A stretch of 6,223 bases of DNA. Origin: an uncultured Mollicutes bacterium (GTDB lineage Bacteria > Bacillota_I > Bacilli_A > RFN20 > CAG-826). The first letter of the stretch is position 1. Every line of letters starts with the position of its first letter. A program made the translations under genes and the position numbers. The notes under the pieces are model-generated. The model saw only the letters and a program-made list of their open reading frames with translations, was not told the origin of the DNA and ran no database searches. Below, piece after piece: positions 5,567 to 6,223 of this stretch. The DNA lies in assembly GCA_900542595.1 (NCBI GenBank), contig UQOB01000060.1:1-6223 (forward strand), written 5' to 3'.

Positions 5567-6223
5567 ATGTTTGAAGATAAGTCTTTAGTCAATCTTCAGG
5601 AAGAATTGCAGTGTAATTTCGATAAGGGTTTGACCGACGAAGAAGTCGTTTCTCGCCGGGCCAAATACGGAGAAAATAAGCTCACCGAAAAGAAAAAGAA
5701 ATCGATCTTTCGAGTCTTTATTGAACAATTCATCGACCCGATGGTCTTAGTTCTTTTCATCGCGGCTTTAATCAGCTTAATCATCGGTCTTGTTCAAAAA
5801 GATAACGAACAATATATCGATGTTATCATCATCTTCGCTGTCGTCCTTTTAAATGCTGGTATCGGGACATACCAAGAAGCGAAAGCCGAAAAAGCTCTGG
5901 AAGCTTTAAAGAAGATGAGTAGCCCGACCGCTACCGTGAAACGGAACGGGAAAATCGTGGAAATTAAAGCTTCCGAACTCGTGCCGGGGGATTTAGTCAT
6001 CTTAGAAGAAGGTCGAACTATCCCGGCTGACTTACGTTTAGTTAAATCCTTTAGTTTAAAGACGGATGAAAGCTCCTTAACCGGGGAAAGCAATCCGATC
6101 GATAAAGATGCCTCTTTTGTCCTCACCGATAAAGTCGGGGTTGGGGATAGAGTTAATGAATGCTTCATGTCCACCCCCGTCGTCTATGGTCGGGGCGAAG
6201 GGATCGTTATTGCCACCGGAATG
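5567..6223 (+). CDS. P-type cation-transporting ATPase, P2 (Ca2+/Mn2+) type, N-terminal 219 residues (runs off the window)
   Basis: This is the start of an ATP-driven cation pump in the cytoplasmic membrane; the phosphorylation (DKTG) and nucleotide domains lie beyond the window. Residues 1-50 resemble the Cation_ATPase_N domain, with GLTDEEVVSRRAKYGENKL at 21-39. Two membrane helices follow at about 56-76 and 84-101. The actuator domain then carries VPGDLVILEEGRTIPADLRL (139-158) and the dephosphorylation motif TGES at 172-175 within TDESSLTGES. The last residues, GRGEGIVIATGM, match the family up to the window end. ATG 5567 follows AGGAGG by six bases. An upstream yybP-ykoY riboswitch points to Mn2+ export, as for Lactococcus YoaB and pneumococcal MgtA; the ion-binding residues of later helices are not visible, so Ca2+ remains possible. 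Confidence 0.93.
   Translation, partial: MFEDKSLVNLQEELQCNFDKGLTDEEVVSRRAKYGENKLTEKKKKSIFRVFIEQFIDPMVLVLFIAALISLIIGLVQKDNEQYIDVIIIFAVVLLNAGIGTYQEAKAEKALEALKKMSSPTATVKRNGKIVEIKASELVPGDLVILEEGRTIPADLRLVKSFSLKTDESSLTGESNPIDKDASFVLTDKVGVGDRVNECFMSTPVVYGRGEGIVIATGM

Noticed and set aside
5596..6174. Two minus-strand open frames of 62 and 126 codons
   Set aside because: They are antisense to the P-type ATPase, whose motifs (PGD, TGES) are unmistakable; they have no start signals.

Overview
The window reads as a chromosomal segment of a low-to-moderate GC bacterium (roughly 40% GC by eye), probably Bacillota or a relative near the Mollicutes. The evidence is the AT-rich codons, a strong AGGAGG ribosome binding site, and a yybP-ykoY manganese riboswitch. 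The standard code applies: Trp is TGG throughout and TGA ends one clear gene, so this is not a code-4 Mycoplasma.

Layout. (1) Bases 1-1069 (+): the 3' part of an AmmeMemoRadiSam protein A gene, with the end of a LigB/Memo-like domain followed by a complete AMMECR1 domain. Recognisable coding runs upstream of the first ATG to a TAG at 2-4, next to a 10-bp imperfect tandem duplication that may have shifted the frame. A probable intrinsic terminator at 1104-1132 lies inside the antisense of the next gene. (2) Bases 1022-4741 (-): a tightly packed three-gene operon in the order FAD-dependent oxidoreductase related to UDP-galactopyranose mutase, multi-pass GT-C-type glycosyltransferase, small GNAT acetyltransferase. 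The junctions overlap by 4 and 23 bp. This looks like an envelope-glycan module that uses lipid-linked sugars. (3) Bases 4742-4781: a 40-bp divergent promoter region whose -10 boxes lie so close to both start codons that both mRNAs may be leaderless or nearly so. (4) Bases 4782-5426 (+): an unrecognised membrane protein with six predicted helices. (5) Bases 5427-6223 (+): a possible promoter, a compact Mn2+-sensing yybP-ykoY riboswitch with a visible ribosome-binding-site sequestering switch, and the N-terminal 219 codons of a P2-type cation ATPase cut by the window edge. The riboswitch makes Mn2+ (or Ca2+/Mn2+) export the best guess for that pump.

The best-supported regulatory system is the manganese riboswitch with its P-type ATPase. 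In it, the same CCTC bases can close the aptamer or pair with the ribosome binding site. No mobile element, CRISPR array, tRNA or rRNA was seen. No stretch over 300 bases lacks a gene.
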